Source: CAZWBR01 sp964404205 (GTDB lineage: Bacteria > Bacteroidota > Bacteroidia > Bacteroidales > Prolixibacteraceae). From it: a stretch of DNA of 23,978 nt. Below are positions 6,901 to 15,900 of the stretch, in pieces. A program made the position numbers and the translations under genes. How positions within the stretch are numbered: the first letter of the stretch is position 1; every line of letters starts with the position of its first letter. The notes under the pieces were generated by a model. It made no database searches. It had not been told where the DNA came from and saw nothing but the letters and a program-made list of their open reading frames with translations. Where the stretch lies: assembly GCA_964404205.1 (NCBI GenBank), contig CAYOJD010000039.1, positions 1 through 23,978 on the forward strand, written 5' to 3'.

Positions 6901-9165
6901 TTAATAAAATTTAAATTCTCCATGGATGCCTGTCGAGGAGTTGGGGCCAATCCATACATCGAAATCGCCCGGTTCGGTTATCATCTTTTGTCCGTCGAAG
7001 AATTCAAGATCTTCCGGAGTCAGGACAAAAGATACTTCAGCGGTTTCGCGGGCCTTCAGGGCTATCCGCTTGAACCCTTTCAGCTCTTTTACCGGTCGGG
7101 TAACAGATCCAAAGCGGTCGCGAATATACAATTGTACCACTTCGTCGGCATCGCGGTCGCCACTGTTGGTTACCGATGCTTTTACCGTTAGGGAGCCCCC
7201 GTTGGTCAGCCCGTCGGACGACAGCCAAAGATTGTGATATTCAAAAGTAGTATAACTAAGACCATATCCAAACGGAAAGAGGGGTGTGTAGCCGTAATCG
7301 AGATGGAATGATTTGTATCCGAGCGAGCTTTGCGGGTTTTCGACCGAAATACTGTCGATTGGGGTCCACGAGCCGGGTGTAGCCGGCCTTCCGCTGTTTT
7401 TATGATAATGATAAAAGGGGATTTGTCCGGAGCCTTTGACAAAAGTGACCGGCAATTTCCCGGAAGGGCACTCTTTCCCAAAAAGAAGGTCGGCTATTGC
7501 GGGGCCCGCCATGGTGCCGCCATGCCAGGCATAAAGTACGGCATCTGCCAATTCGACCGTTTGGCCGATAGCGAGTGGCCGACCGGCCATGACGATGACC
7601 ACCAATGGTTTTCCTGTTTGTGCCAATGCTTCAATCAATTCTTGCTGTGCACCCGGGAGGTTGATTTCGCCCCTTGATTGTCCTTCGCCTGAGAGGATCC
7701 ACTCTTCGCCGGCAAAGAAAAGAGTGACATCTGACTGACGGGCAGCGGCTATTGCATTGGCAAATCCATCGTGCCCCTTGTCGCGGCTATATCTTAACCC
7801 CTGAGCAAAATGGACTCGGTCGCTCCCAATGGTTTCGCGGATAGCTGCCAGTGGGGTTATTGCATTTTCGGCTTTCCCATCGAAAACCCATGTGCCTAAC
7901 TGGTCGCGGGGCGAGTCGGCCAGAGGGCCAATCACGGCCACCGATCCTGTGGCGCTTTGTATGGGTAATGTTTTATTGCAGTTTTTCAGCAATACTGCAC
8001 TTTGGCGTGCCACCTTGCGGGCATGGGCCAGAAACTCGGGTGAGAGTATCTGTTGTTCCAGCTTGGGGTCGACATAGGGATGGTCGAAAAGCCCAAGTTT
8101 CATTTTAACCCTGAGGATGTTGCGCACGGCATCGTCGATAAGCTTTTGCTGTAGTTTTCCCTCTTCGAGCAGTCTCTGGATATTTTCGTAGTATGTACTG
8201 CCCGACATTTCCATATCGACTCCGGCACGAAGGCCTTTGAGGGCAGCCTCTTTGCGGTCGGAACAGAAGCCGTGGTTAATCATTTCTTCTATAGATCCCC
8301 AATCGCTTACGACCATTCCATCGAAGTGCCATTCATCACGGAGAATTTTGCGTAGCGTAAATTGGTTTCCGGAGGTGGGGACCCCGTTCAAGTCGTTGAA
8401 GGCCGACATAAAAGTGAGGGCACCAGCCTCTTTGGCGGCTTTAAAAGGTTTAAGCACTACATCGCGGAGAAGGGGCTCGGGAATATAGGTGGTGCTGTAA
8501 TCGCGTCCGCCTTCGGCAAAGCCATAGCCGACAAAGTGTTTGGCACAGGCAGCGACAGCAGTTTGGTCGGTCAGGTTCTCCCCCTGAATCCCTTTGACCA
8601 TTGCCTCAGCCATCGCCGAGGCGAGAATGGGATCTTCGCCGCAACCTTCGGCAATTCGCCCCCAGCGCGGATCCCAGGTAATGTCAATCATAGGTGCAAA
8701 AGTCCACCGTATACCTTGAGAGGCAGCTTCGATGGATGAAATACGGTAGGCCTCTCTCACCAGTTCGGGGTTCCACGATGAGGCCATTGCAAGGGGGATA
8801 GGAAAGATTGTGCGGTATCCGTGAATCACATCCCGACCGATAAGCAGCGGAATTTTTAATCGACTTTCTTCGACGGCTATCCGTTGAAGTTCATTGATTT
8901 TTTCGACCCCTGAAATATTCAGGAAGGAGCCGTAGCGCCCTTCGCGTACAGCTTCTTTGACCTTTTCTTCATTGTCAGGAAAGGAGGGTTCAATCTGCGA
9001 CAGTTGACCCATTTTCTCTTCGATAGTCATCTGTTTAAGCAGTTGTTCAATTCTCTTTTCCATTTCATTCCCGGTTGTATTGGTGCTTTCAGTACAGGCA
9101 AAAATGGTCAGCGCGAGAAGAAAGGGAAGGAGCCCTTTGATGAAGTAAGCCTGATGTGTTGTCAT
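6901..9165 (-). CDS. bglX: GH3 beta-glucosidase, BglX-like, lipoprotein
   Basis: A 754-residue GH3 enzyme of full length. The signal peptide ends LLALTIFAC (Cys24). Domains: TIM barrel (about 36-360) with GRDVIHGYRTIFP, WDPRWGRIAEGCGEDP, KHFVGYG and the nucleophile Asp288 in VVSDWG; alpha/beta sandwich (about 385-620) with AVLLKN and the probable acid/base Glu494 in SGEGQSRGEINLPG; and a C-terminal fibronectin-III-like domain (about 655-740). It should release glucose from the non-reducing ends of beta-gluco-oligosaccharides made by the GH16 enzyme. The residues after Cys24 (TESTN) lack the K-D type export signal, so a periplasmic site is more likely. Only 18 bases separate a strong hairpin terminator from its start codon, so expression should depend on read-through from the susC-side transcript. 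Confidence 0.93.
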   Translation of the reverse strand: MTTHQAYFIKGLLPFLLALTIFACTESTNTTGNEMEKRIEQLLKQMTIEEKMGQLSQIEPSFPDNEEKVKEAVREGRYGSFLNISGVEKINELQRIAVEESRLKIPLLIGRDVIHGYRTIFPIPLAMASSWNPELVREAYRISSIEAASQGIRWTFAPMIDITWDPRWGRIAEGCGEDPILASAMAEAMVKGIQGENLTDQTAVAACAKHFVGYGFAEGGRDYSTTYIPEPLLRDVVLKPFKAAKEAGALTFMSAFNDLNGVPTSGNQFTLRKILRDEWHFDGMVVSDWGSIEEMINHGFCSDRKEAALKGLRAGVDMEMSGSTYYENIQRLLEEGKLQQKLIDDAVRNILRVKMKLGLFDHPYVDPKLEQQILSPEFLAHARKVARQSAVLLKNCNKTLPIQSATGSVAVIGPLADSPRDQLGTWVFDGKAENAITPLAAIRETIGSDRVHFAQGLRYSRDKGHDGFANAIAAARQSDVTLFFAGEEWILSGEGQSRGEINLPGAQQELIEALAQTGKPLVVIVMAGRPLAIGQTVELADAVLYAWHGGTMAGPAIADLLFGKECPSGKLPVTFVKGSGQIPFYHYHKNSGRPATPGSWTPIDSISVENPQSSLGYKSFHLDYGYTPLFPFGYGLSYTTFEYHNLWLSSDGLTNGGSLTVKASVTNSGDRDADEVVQLYIRDRFGSVTRPVKELKGFKRIALKARETAEVSFVLTPEDLEFFDGQKMITEPGDFDVWIGPNSSTGIHGEFKFY

Positions 9166-9183
9166 GAATATTTAATATTTGCG

Positions 9184-9220
9184 AAAAAAACACTGCCCGC
9201 ATATTTGAAACGGGCAGTGT
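9184..9220 (-). terminator. Intra-operon terminator or attenuator before the GH3 gene
   Basis: A perfect 10-bp stem, ACACTGCCCG (9190-9199) with CGGGCAGTGT (9211-9220), with an 11-base loop, followed on the minus strand by seven T (9184-9190, overlapping the last stem base). It sits 22 bases after the stop of the glycan-binding gene and 18 bases before the GH3 start codon. No promoter fits between it and GH3, so it probably sets the ratio of binding proteins to enzymes, or acts as a 3' stabilising hairpin after processing. Confidence 0.85.
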
Positions 9221-9242
9221 TGAGCTATTTACCTAAAGCTTT

Positions 9243-11000
9243 CTATTTGTTGATTTGTGCTGATTTTAAGCCCTCGACATGAGGACCTGAAAGGTCATCA
9301 AAATAGAAAGAATGTGTTCCAACTTCGTTGTCCGGATTGCACATGATGCGTATCACATTGTAGAAACCATGATTGAAGTTTGAATCGGTTACGATGTTCG
9401 AGGTGTAAATGTCACCGGTCCAGTTCCAGCCGGCTGATACACCGCTGAAATCGAAGGTGGCAGCTTCCCAGGTATCATCTTTCTGAATCGTATAGATAAG
9501 GTCGGCAGTACCGGTTTGCCATGCATTGCCGCCACGGTCGGTATTTTCGAGCTTCAACAAAATTTTCTGCCCTGCTTTGCCATAAACCATCACTTTGAAG
9601 ATGTGTTGCAAACGAAGGTCGAAACGGTAGCCCGGTGCCAGTTGCATGTAAGCGTTGGCCCAATCCTGATTGGTTTTGCTATAGAAGGCAACTTTCGACG
9701 ATTTGTTTGGATATACTTTCGATGGGTTGTCGACAATTGAAACGGCACAGTCTTGTCCGTTTACCGGGGCCATAGCCACTTCACTGAAATCGTTGTAAGT
9801 AACCATCATATCGAGCAGGAACGGTACGTACGACGGGTGGTTGGCCGCTACCTGAACGGTTTGCGTTTTCACGATGGTTTCGTTCGAGGTAGTTACAGTA
9901 ACCTTTAGGCTGTATGGTGCGGCCCTCATGTAAGTGTTTGATACGACAGCCTGATAGTCGGCACCTTCCTTTACTGTGCCATCGCCAAAGTCAACGGCAA
10001 GTTTAGTAATTGAAAGGCCATCGGGGATAACGATATTTTTCAGCGATACTGCATATTCGTTGACGTTGGCAGTTGTAACCACATTAACATCGAATGTAAC
10101 AGTGGGTTTCACATAACCTTGTGGGATCAACTGATAATGCCATGCATTGCCGTCGTCGCCGGTAGCTACCAATTCGAGCAGGTTTTCTTCCAATTTTAGG
10201 ATCTCATATTCGCCATTTTTAGCTCCGGTGTCGAAGCATGGGAAAATTGGGGTTTGACCGTTGAGCGAAAGGTATACTTTCCCGTTCTTTTCCTGTACAA
10301 ACCAAGTTCCTGGTGTTGGGGTATAATCAACCACTATGTCACCATCCAATGCGGTTGGATTGGAGTATTGAGGCGTTTTATCTACCACATTGCTCTTCAC
10401 ATAACTTTTACCATTGTTGGTATAAGTAGCGGCAAAACCTGTGATCTTCAGGTTCAATTTGTCATCATAGAGCACTTTTACTCCCTGTTTGGCAAGCGGG
10501 TCGGCGCTCCACCATTCGGTTCCTACGCTACCGGCAGGCCCTACACCGATATGGCCTTTCGATAGGCTGTCGAGTACCCATGTTTTTCCGTCAGCCGCGT
10601 TGATTCCGCCGCTAAGCAAAACAAATTTAGCGTCGGTAAAGATGGAGTAATCGGTTTTAGTTGTTGTCAGCGTTTTGCTTTTTTTCACAGTACCGCCACG
10701 GGTAACCAAAGTCAGTGTAATGGTATAATCGCCCGGAAGGGGATAGTAACCTGTTACATCTGTGGTAGAGGCTTTGCTGCCGTTTCCTAAATCCCAGGTT
10801 GCAATACCGGTAACGGATGATGTATTGGCAATAGTGAAATTGAAATCGTTGCTTCCCGGAGTGATGGTGAAATCGACTTGCGCATCGGTTGGCGCTTGCC
10901 CAATATCCGGTTTATCGTCCAGTTGCGGGTCGCAGGCAAAGAAGAGCACTGAAGCTGCAAACATTGCTGCAAAGAATTTGAAGTATCTTAATTTTCCCAT
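9243..11000 (-). CDS. Surface glycan-binding lipoprotein with PKD domains (SusE/F position)
   Basis: A 585-residue protein with a lipoprotein signal (FAASVLFFAC, Cys23) followed by acidic residues (DPQLDD), consistent with surface export. Domains: a PKD repeat at about 41-113 (ATWDLGNGS, YPLPGDYTITLTL); a middle beta-rich domain at about 118-297 with KTWVLDSLSKGHIGVGP and WHYQLIPQG; a second PKD-like repeat at about 300-385 (AVDFGDGTV, APYSLKVTV); and a C-terminal jelly-roll resembling carbohydrate-binding modules at about 390-580, with several exposed Trp/Tyr and the closing FYFDDLSGP. It has no catalytic motif. Lying right after susD, it should hold the glucan at the surface and feed SusC/D. 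It begins 32 bases after the susD stop and is followed by a hairpin terminator. Confidence 0.85.
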   Translation of the reverse strand: MGKLRYFKFFAAMFAASVLFFACDPQLDDKPDIGQAPTDAQVDFTITPGSNDFNFTIANTSSVTGIATWDLGNGSKASTTDVTGYYPLPGDYTITLTLVTRGGTVKKSKTLTTTKTDYSIFTDAKFVLLSGGINAADGKTWVLDSLSKGHIGVGPAGSVGTEWWSADPLAKQGVKVLYDDKLNLKITGFAATYTNNGKSYVKSNVVDKTPQYSNPTALDGDIVVDYTPTPGTWFVQEKNGKVYLSLNGQTPIFPCFDTGAKNGEYEILKLEENLLELVATGDDGNAWHYQLIPQGYVKPTVTFDVNVVTTANVNEYAVSLKNIVIPDGLSITKLAVDFGDGTVKEGADYQAVVSNTYMRAAPYSLKVTVTTSNETIVKTQTVQVAANHPSYVPFLLDMMVTYNDFSEVAMAPVNGQDCAVSIVDNPSKVYPNKSSKVAFYSKTNQDWANAYMQLAPGYRFDLRLQHIFKVMVYGKAGQKILLKLENTDRGGNAWQTGTADLIYTIQKDDTWEAATFDFSGVSAGWNWTGDIYTSNIVTDSNFNHGFYNVIRIMCNPDNEVGTHSFYFDDLSGPHVEGLKSAQINK

Positions 11001-11032
11001 TTTTTTTTCGTATTTAAATCGTTAAGGGTTAA

Positions 11033-12628
11033 TTATTTGTAGGCAGGTACAAATTGTGAAAGCGAACCTTGGTTGGTGTTGCGGATTTCGCCTGCCGGAA
11101 TAGGGAACATACCCCAGGTTTCAGCTTTGAACGTACGTCCAAGGAAGTCGTTGGCATTGGTTGTACCTGAGGGCAATACAAAGCTTGCGTTGATTTTTTG
11201 GGCAGCATAGTCGTTGCCACGGCGCAGCAGATCCCATTTGCGCAAGCCTTCACCTGCAAACTCAACACGCCGCTCGTGATAAATATCGTCGAGGGTTATC
11301 GATGTTTTGGCTGCCACATTTCCCATGGCACGGGTACGAACCTGATTGAAGTAGCCCAACGCTTTCGACGGGTTATCGGTAAGGAACAGTTCGGCTGCCA
11401 TCATCAATACATCGGCATAACGAATATCGACAAAGTTTCGCGGGAAGTTATGGGCTGCATCGCCACCGGTTCCAATGTAGGTGCTAAGCGCCATATATTT
11501 CTTGTTGAAGTAACCGGTATTCATAAATGCGTGGGTATAGCTGGTGAGCTTTACATCGGCATTGTAGAGGGCTACATCTTTGCGCGGGTCGCTGCTTTCG
11601 AATTCGTTGGCCAGGCTCCATGAAGGAACGGCAAACGACCATCCGGGGTAAGCCGTTGGGTCGCCAACCGGGTTACGGGGGCCAATCCATACACTTGAGA
11701 AGTTTCCGTTGATGTTCCATCCGCCCCAGTCGCCCGATTTGGCTTTTTCGGAATACTGAATTTCGAGAATTGACTCTTCGTTGTTTTGGTTCTCCCAACT
11801 CCAAAGCTCGGCATAGTTGCTGACCAGCGAATATTGGTTACTGCTGATGATTGACTCGAGTAATCCTTGTACATAAGTTTTATCGATAGTTTTGCTGCCA
11901 TCGCTCCATGCCGATTGACCAAGAACCGGTTTGGCAAAACCTTCGTGATAGAGATAAATCCTGGCAATCAAAGCCTGAGCCGCAGCCTTTGAGACGCGCC
12001 CTTTTTCGCTTGCCGTAATCGATACGGGCAATTTGTCGGCCGCAAGTAACAGGTCTTTGGCAATCTGAGTAAAGATTTCTGCCGGTGTGTTTTGCGGAAG
12101 TCCTTTGTAGTCTTCAACGCTTGGCAAAACGGTTGTAATCACTGGTACAGAGCCGTAGTGGCGTACCAAATCCCAGTAGAAATAGGCACGGAGGAAAAGC
12201 GCCTCGGCTTCCATTCTTTCTTTCAGTCCATCTGTTTTCCAGTCGATCCCGTCCTGTTTTTGCAGGAAGAGGTTTGCGCGGTAAATGCCGGAGTAGCAAC
12301 GGTTCCAAAGGTCGTTGGCCGCATTATTTTCAGGCGTCATGTTGAACATCTCAATTTCCTGGAACTGGCTCATATCGTTGGCATTTGAACCACCGCAGAA
12401 AGCATCGTCGGAATAAATATCGGACATGGTGGGCACAAATTGCCAGTTTTGAACCGAGTAGGCATCATAAACAGCCGTAAGTGCCAAAAGGGCTTGCTCC
12501 TCAGTTTTATAGTAGTTGGCTTCCACCTGCCCTGTTTTGGGCTCCAGTTCGAGGAAGGATTTTGAACATGAACTTCCCGCCAGGCCAAGCGCAACCAGTG
12601 TTGCAGCATATAATAAATTTCTTTTCAT
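11033..12628 (-). CDS. susD: SusD/RagB-like nutrient-binding outer membrane lipoprotein
   Basis: A 531-residue protein, normal for SusD. The signal peptide ends LGLAGSSC (Cys21). The first SusD domain opens with the family start FLELEPKTGQVEANYYKTEEQALLALTAVYDAY (about 25-57, described as the usual tetratricopeptide-containing N-terminus). Further hallmarks are EALFLRAYFYWDLVRHYG, AAAQALIARIYLY, the C-terminal RYADVLMMAAELFL and YFNQVRTRAM, and the ERRVEFAGEGLRKWDLLRRG block. It should cap the SusC barrel and bind oligosaccharides at the surface. It begins 23 bases after the susC stop, in one operon. The sugar specificity follows from the neighbouring GH16/GH3 genes, not from this sequence. 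Confidence 0.95.
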   Translation of the reverse strand: MKRNLLYAATLVALGLAGSSCSKSFLELEPKTGQVEANYYKTEEQALLALTAVYDAYSVQNWQFVPTMSDIYSDDAFCGGSNANDMSQFQEIEMFNMTPENNAANDLWNRCYSGIYRANLFLQKQDGIDWKTDGLKERMEAEALFLRAYFYWDLVRHYGSVPVITTVLPSVEDYKGLPQNTPAEIFTQIAKDLLLAADKLPVSITASEKGRVSKAAAQALIARIYLYHEGFAKPVLGQSAWSDGSKTIDKTYVQGLLESIISSNQYSLVSNYAELWSWENQNNEESILEIQYSEKAKSGDWGGWNINGNFSSVWIGPRNPVGDPTAYPGWSFAVPSWSLANEFESSDPRKDVALYNADVKLTSYTHAFMNTGYFNKKYMALSTYIGTGGDAAHNFPRNFVDIRYADVLMMAAELFLTDNPSKALGYFNQVRTRAMGNVAAKTSITLDDIYHERRVEFAGEGLRKWDLLRRGNDYAAQKINASFVLPSGTTNANDFLGRTFKAETWGMFPIPAGEIRNTNQGSLSQFVPAYK

Positions 12629-12651
12629 TTCTCTTTCGTTTTTGGGTATGA

Positions 12652-15600
12652 TTAGAATACGATGTTAATTCCACCCATGAATGAACGGGCTTGAGGATAG
12701 ATACCGTGGTCGATTCCGTTGCTGAAAACGCCACCCCCAATTTCAGGGTCGTAACCTTTGTAGCCGGTGATAGTCAACAGGTTTTCGGCCGAAACATAGA
12801 GCCTGATCTTGCTTACTTTCAGATAGTCAGATTTGCTCTTCGGAATGGTGTAACCAAGTGTGATATTTCTCAAACGGAGGAAACTGCCATCGTGAACAAA
12901 GAAATCGCTGACGGTTTTCATGTTCTGGTTGTCGTCCACAAAGGTTACTCGTGGGTAGTAGTTCGATGTGCCTTCGCCAGTCCAGCGGTTTAGCCAGTCG
13001 GCGCGGTAGTTGGTTCCGTTCATGTCGTAACGGCGGGTTGCATCGTAAACGTCCTGACCTAAAGCAGCATAGAAGAACATGCTGAAATCGAATCCGTAAC
13101 CATCGAGGGTGAGGTTCAAACCTCCGGTGAAATCGGGATAGGGTGAGCCAATCTGAACCCGGTCGGCATCGCCGTCAATTGAGCCATTGCCGTCGGCATC
13201 GATAAATTTAATGTCGCCCGGTTTGGCTTTTGGCTGAATCAATCCGCCATTTTCGTTGACATAGCTATCGATTTCTGCCTGATTTTGGAAGATTCCGTCG
13301 GTTTTTACTCCATAGAATACACCCATTGGGGTTCCTACTTCTGCGTAAAGTACGCCTGACTGTCCAAATCCTCCGTCGCCACCCTGCAATCTCTTTTCTG
13401 AGTTGCGGATATCGAGCACTTCGTTTTTATTGTATGCCCCGTTCAACGATACATCGAAATAAATTTTGCCCATCTGTTTTTTGTAACCCAACTCGGCTTC
13501 GAAACCTGAGTTACGGACAGAACCACCATTGATAATTGGGGCAGAGTTTCCTACAAGCATTGGTACCGGTGCGGTAACCAACCAGTCTTTGGTTGTTTTG
13601 ATATAGTAATCCAACGAGAAACGTAAGCTGTTGTTCAACGTCGTAACATCGACACCAAAGTTGGTTTGTTCAGATGTTTCCCATTTCAGCGATGGATTGG
13701 CAATACGGGTAGGCTGGGCACCATTGTACTGGGTTTTATCTGAACCAAAATAGTAGATGTTTTGGTTTCCGATAATTGAGGTGTATCCGAAGTCACCGAT
13801 GTTTTCGCTACCGTTTTGCCCCCAACTGGCGCGGATTTTCATCATGTCAATAAATCCTTCGGTGCCTTTCATGAAATCTTCGCGTGAGATGACCCAGCCA
13901 GCCGATGCTGATGGGAAGTAACCATATTTGTTTTCAGAACCGAAACGCGAAGAACCATCGCGGCGTAAGGTAGCTGCCAGCATGTAGCGGTCTTTCAGGT
14001 CGTAGTTGATACGGCCAAACAGCGATGCAACAGTGTGTTCCGAATAACCGCCACCTGCATTGACACTGGTTGGGTCGGTAGCGTTGTCGATATATGAATG
14101 TTCGAAATCATCGAAAATCAGGTCGCCTTTTTCGCCGCTGAGGTTTTCGTACATATTCTTAAAGGCAGTTGTACCGGCCATTACGGTGAAGTGATGGTCT
14201 TCGATGGTACGGTCGTAGGTTACTACGTTTTCGAAGTTCCAGGTCGAATAGAGCTGCATCGATTTTGATGCTTTATCCTGAATGGTGAAGTGCATGGCAT
14301 CGAGGTAGTAAAATGGGGTGTAGGTGTCGTTGTTTACCAATGCCATTTCGCCGCTGTAGGTCGAACGGAAAGTCAAACCTTTCAATGCCGGGTTGATTTC
14401 AGCAAAATCGACTTCAGCAAATAGGCCACCAATCAATTTGTTGGTGCGGGTGCGCGAGTTCAGGTAGCTAAGCAGAGCAACCGGATTTGTAATTTCCTGC
14501 AACCCAATGCCGAAATCTTCAGGGGTTGCCCATGTACCATCGGTATAGGTAACCGGAATAATCGGAGGCATATTTAATGCCTGGGCAAGGCTGGTGCCAA
14601 AATGGTCGTTGGTAGCAATGCCACGGTTTTTGATGTTGGCCAAATTGATATTGGCACCTACTTTCAGGAATCCGAAAGTACCAATGGCATTCAAACGGTA
14701 GCTCAGTTTTTCGAACTGCGATTTGTTTTTGGCTACAATACCTTCCTGGCTGAAATAGTTCAACGAAGAAGAGTATTCGATTTTTTTACTGCCACCTGAA
14801 AACGACACTGAATGGTTCTGTTTTGGTGCATTGTAGTTGAACATTTCGTCCTGCCAATCAGTGTCAGCGGTGAAACTGGCAATCTCGGCGTCTGAGAATT
14901 TTGGGCCTAATCCGCCGTTGATTGATGCTTCGTTGGTCAGCATCACATATTCTTTGCTGTTTAGCATCGGCAGTTTACGCCAGGGGTTCTGAACGCCGTA
15001 ATAGCCGTCGTAGGTAACTACCATTTTGGCATCTTTTTTACCCGATTTTGTTGTAATCAATACAACACCGTTGGCCCCACGTGCACCATAGATGGCCGCT
15101 GAGGCGGCATCTTTCAGCACTTCGATGGATTCAACGTCGTTCGAGTTCAGGAAGTCGATACCTGCACCGCTCATCGGCAATCCGTCGACGATATAAAGTG
15201 GTTCAGCATCGCCGTTGGTCCCGACACCGCGGATACGTACCGAAACCTGATCGCCGGGCTGTCCGGAGTTGCTCTTAATCACAACACCGGCAGTCTTACC
15301 CTGAAGGGCCTGGGTAACCCGCATATCGGACGTTTTTTTCAGGTCGTCGCCGCTTACTTTAGAGATGGCTCCGGTAACCAAACTTTTCTTTTGGGTACCA
15401 TAACCAACGACCACCACTTCATCGATATCCTGCAGATTTGCTTTCAGCGCTACATTGATCTGAGTACGGCCGTTTACCGCCTCTTCGGCGGTTGACATCC
15501 CGACGAACGAGAATACAAGTGTTGCGCCCGATGGGGCCGTAAGGGTATATTGACCATCAAAATCAGTTGTTGTACCACTTGTGGTGCCCTTTACCACAAC

Positions 15601-15735
15601 ACTTACTCCGGGGATTGGTTGTCCGTCATCCGAGGATGTGACCACCCCTTTCACTTGTTGTCCCTGTGCATGGGCGTTCAGCACAGCGATAACAATCATT
15701 AGAAGAGCCAGTAGTTTTCTTTTCATAAACATCAT
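12652..15735 (-). CDS. susC: SusC/RagA-like TonB-dependent outer membrane transporter
   Basis: A 1027-residue protein, normal for SusC. Signal peptide to about residue 24 (ends LNAHAQ). Then a carboxypeptidase-D regulatory-like domain (about 27-105: VKGVVTSSDDGQPIPGVSVVVKG, FDGQYTL, LVFSFVGM), a TonB-box-like DEVVVVGYGTQKK segment (about 109-121), the plug domain with LQGKTAGV, VRIRGVG, PLYIVDGLP, IEVLKDAASAAIYGARGANGV, and a C-terminal barrel ending GGINIVF. It imports beta-glucan oligosaccharides across the outer membrane using TonB energy. Possible starts are at 15735, 15732 and 15726; the signal is intact in all. It is the first gene of the structural operon, preceded by a phased repeat cluster and an exact TAnnTTTG box. 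Confidence 0.96.
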   Translation of the reverse strand: MMFMKRKLLALLMIVIAVLNAHAQGQQVKGVVTSSDDGQPIPGVSVVVKGTTSGTTTDFDGQYTLTAPSGATLVFSFVGMSTAEEAVNGRTQINVALKANLQDIDEVVVVGYGTQKKSLVTGAISKVSGDDLKKTSDMRVTQALQGKTAGVVIKSNSGQPGDQVSVRIRGVGTNGDAEPLYIVDGLPMSGAGIDFLNSNDVESIEVLKDAASAAIYGARGANGVVLITTKSGKKDAKMVVTYDGYYGVQNPWRKLPMLNSKEYVMLTNEASINGGLGPKFSDAEIASFTADTDWQDEMFNYNAPKQNHSVSFSGGSKKIEYSSSLNYFSQEGIVAKNKSQFEKLSYRLNAIGTFGFLKVGANINLANIKNRGIATNDHFGTSLAQALNMPPIIPVTYTDGTWATPEDFGIGLQEITNPVALLSYLNSRTRTNKLIGGLFAEVDFAEINPALKGLTFRSTYSGEMALVNNDTYTPFYYLDAMHFTIQDKASKSMQLYSTWNFENVVTYDRTIEDHHFTVMAGTTAFKNMYENLSGEKGDLIFDDFEHSYIDNATDPTSVNAGGGYSEHTVASLFGRINYDLKDRYMLAATLRRDGSSRFGSENKYGYFPSASAGWVISREDFMKGTEGFIDMMKIRASWGQNGSENIGDFGYTSIIGNQNIYYFGSDKTQYNGAQPTRIANPSLKWETSEQTNFGVDVTTLNNSLRFSLDYYIKTTKDWLVTAPVPMLVGNSAPIINGGSVRNSGFEAELGYKKQMGKIYFDVSLNGAYNKNEVLDIRNSEKRLQGGDGGFGQSGVLYAEVGTPMGVFYGVKTDGIFQNQAEIDSYVNENGGLIQPKAKPGDIKFIDADGNGSIDGDADRVQIGSPYPDFTGGLNLTLDGYGFDFSMFFYAALGQDVYDATRRYDMNGTNYRADWLNRWTGEGTSNYYPRVTFVDDNQNMKTVSDFFVHDGSFLRLRNITLGYTIPKSKSDYLKVSKIRLYVSAENLLTITGYKGYDPEIGGGVFSNGIDHGIYPQARSFMGGINIVF

Positions 15736-15759
15736 TTAAGATTTAAAACAGTGTTAATT

Positions 15760-15772
15760 TAATTTTAAGTAA
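15760..15772. repeat. 13-bp direct repeat flanking the susC promoter, copy 1
   Basis: TAATTTTAAGTAA occurs exactly here, within the predicted 5' leader of susC, and again at 15901-15913 upstream of the phased repeats. Both copies are AT-rich, so chance similarity is possible. Confidence 0.4.
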
Positions 15773-15799
15773 ACCTCAACTTTATTTTAAAGTCGACGA

Positions 15800-15807
15800 C
15801 AAAATTA
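15800..15807 (-). promoter_or_regulatory. Candidate -7 promoter box of the susC operon
   Basis: On the minus strand these bases read TAATTTTG, an exact match to the Bacteroidota TAnnTTTG box. Transcription would start near 15796, giving a leader of about 60 bases. At the expected -33 distance no TTG is present, which is what one expects from an activator-dependent promoter. The phased repeats end about 33 bases upstream of the box. Confidence 0.6.
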
Positions 15808-15839
15808 ACAACTGTTAAGTCTTTATGACGTTTTTGGGC

Positions 15840-15894
15840 TACTTCAAAAATACATCAAGCTTATTTGTTGATTACATCAAAAATACATCAATTA
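15840..15894. promoter_or_regulatory. Phased direct repeats upstream of susC; candidate operator of the PUL regulator
   Basis: The plus strand has TACTTCAA at 15840-15847 and TACATCAA at 15851-15858, 15873-15880 and 15884-15891 (minus strand TTGAWGTA). Start spacings are 11, 22 and 11 bases, all whole turns of the helix. Put otherwise, a 19-base unit recurs at 33 bases with one mismatch (15840-15858 and 15873-15891). The cluster lies about -44 to -98 from the predicted transcription start. The neighbouring LuxR-HTH regulator is the natural candidate to bind it; this is inference. Confidence 0.65.
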
Positions 15895-15900
15895 ATAATG

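Noticed and set aside
6882..6959. Longer GH16 start (26 extra codons)
   Set aside because: The extension overlaps the GH3 coding end and would bury the lipoprotein signal that begins at 6881.
7829..8739. Several plus-strand open frames opposite the GH3 gene
   Set aside because: They are antisense shadows of a well-conserved GH3 coding sequence, with no signal or domain of their own.
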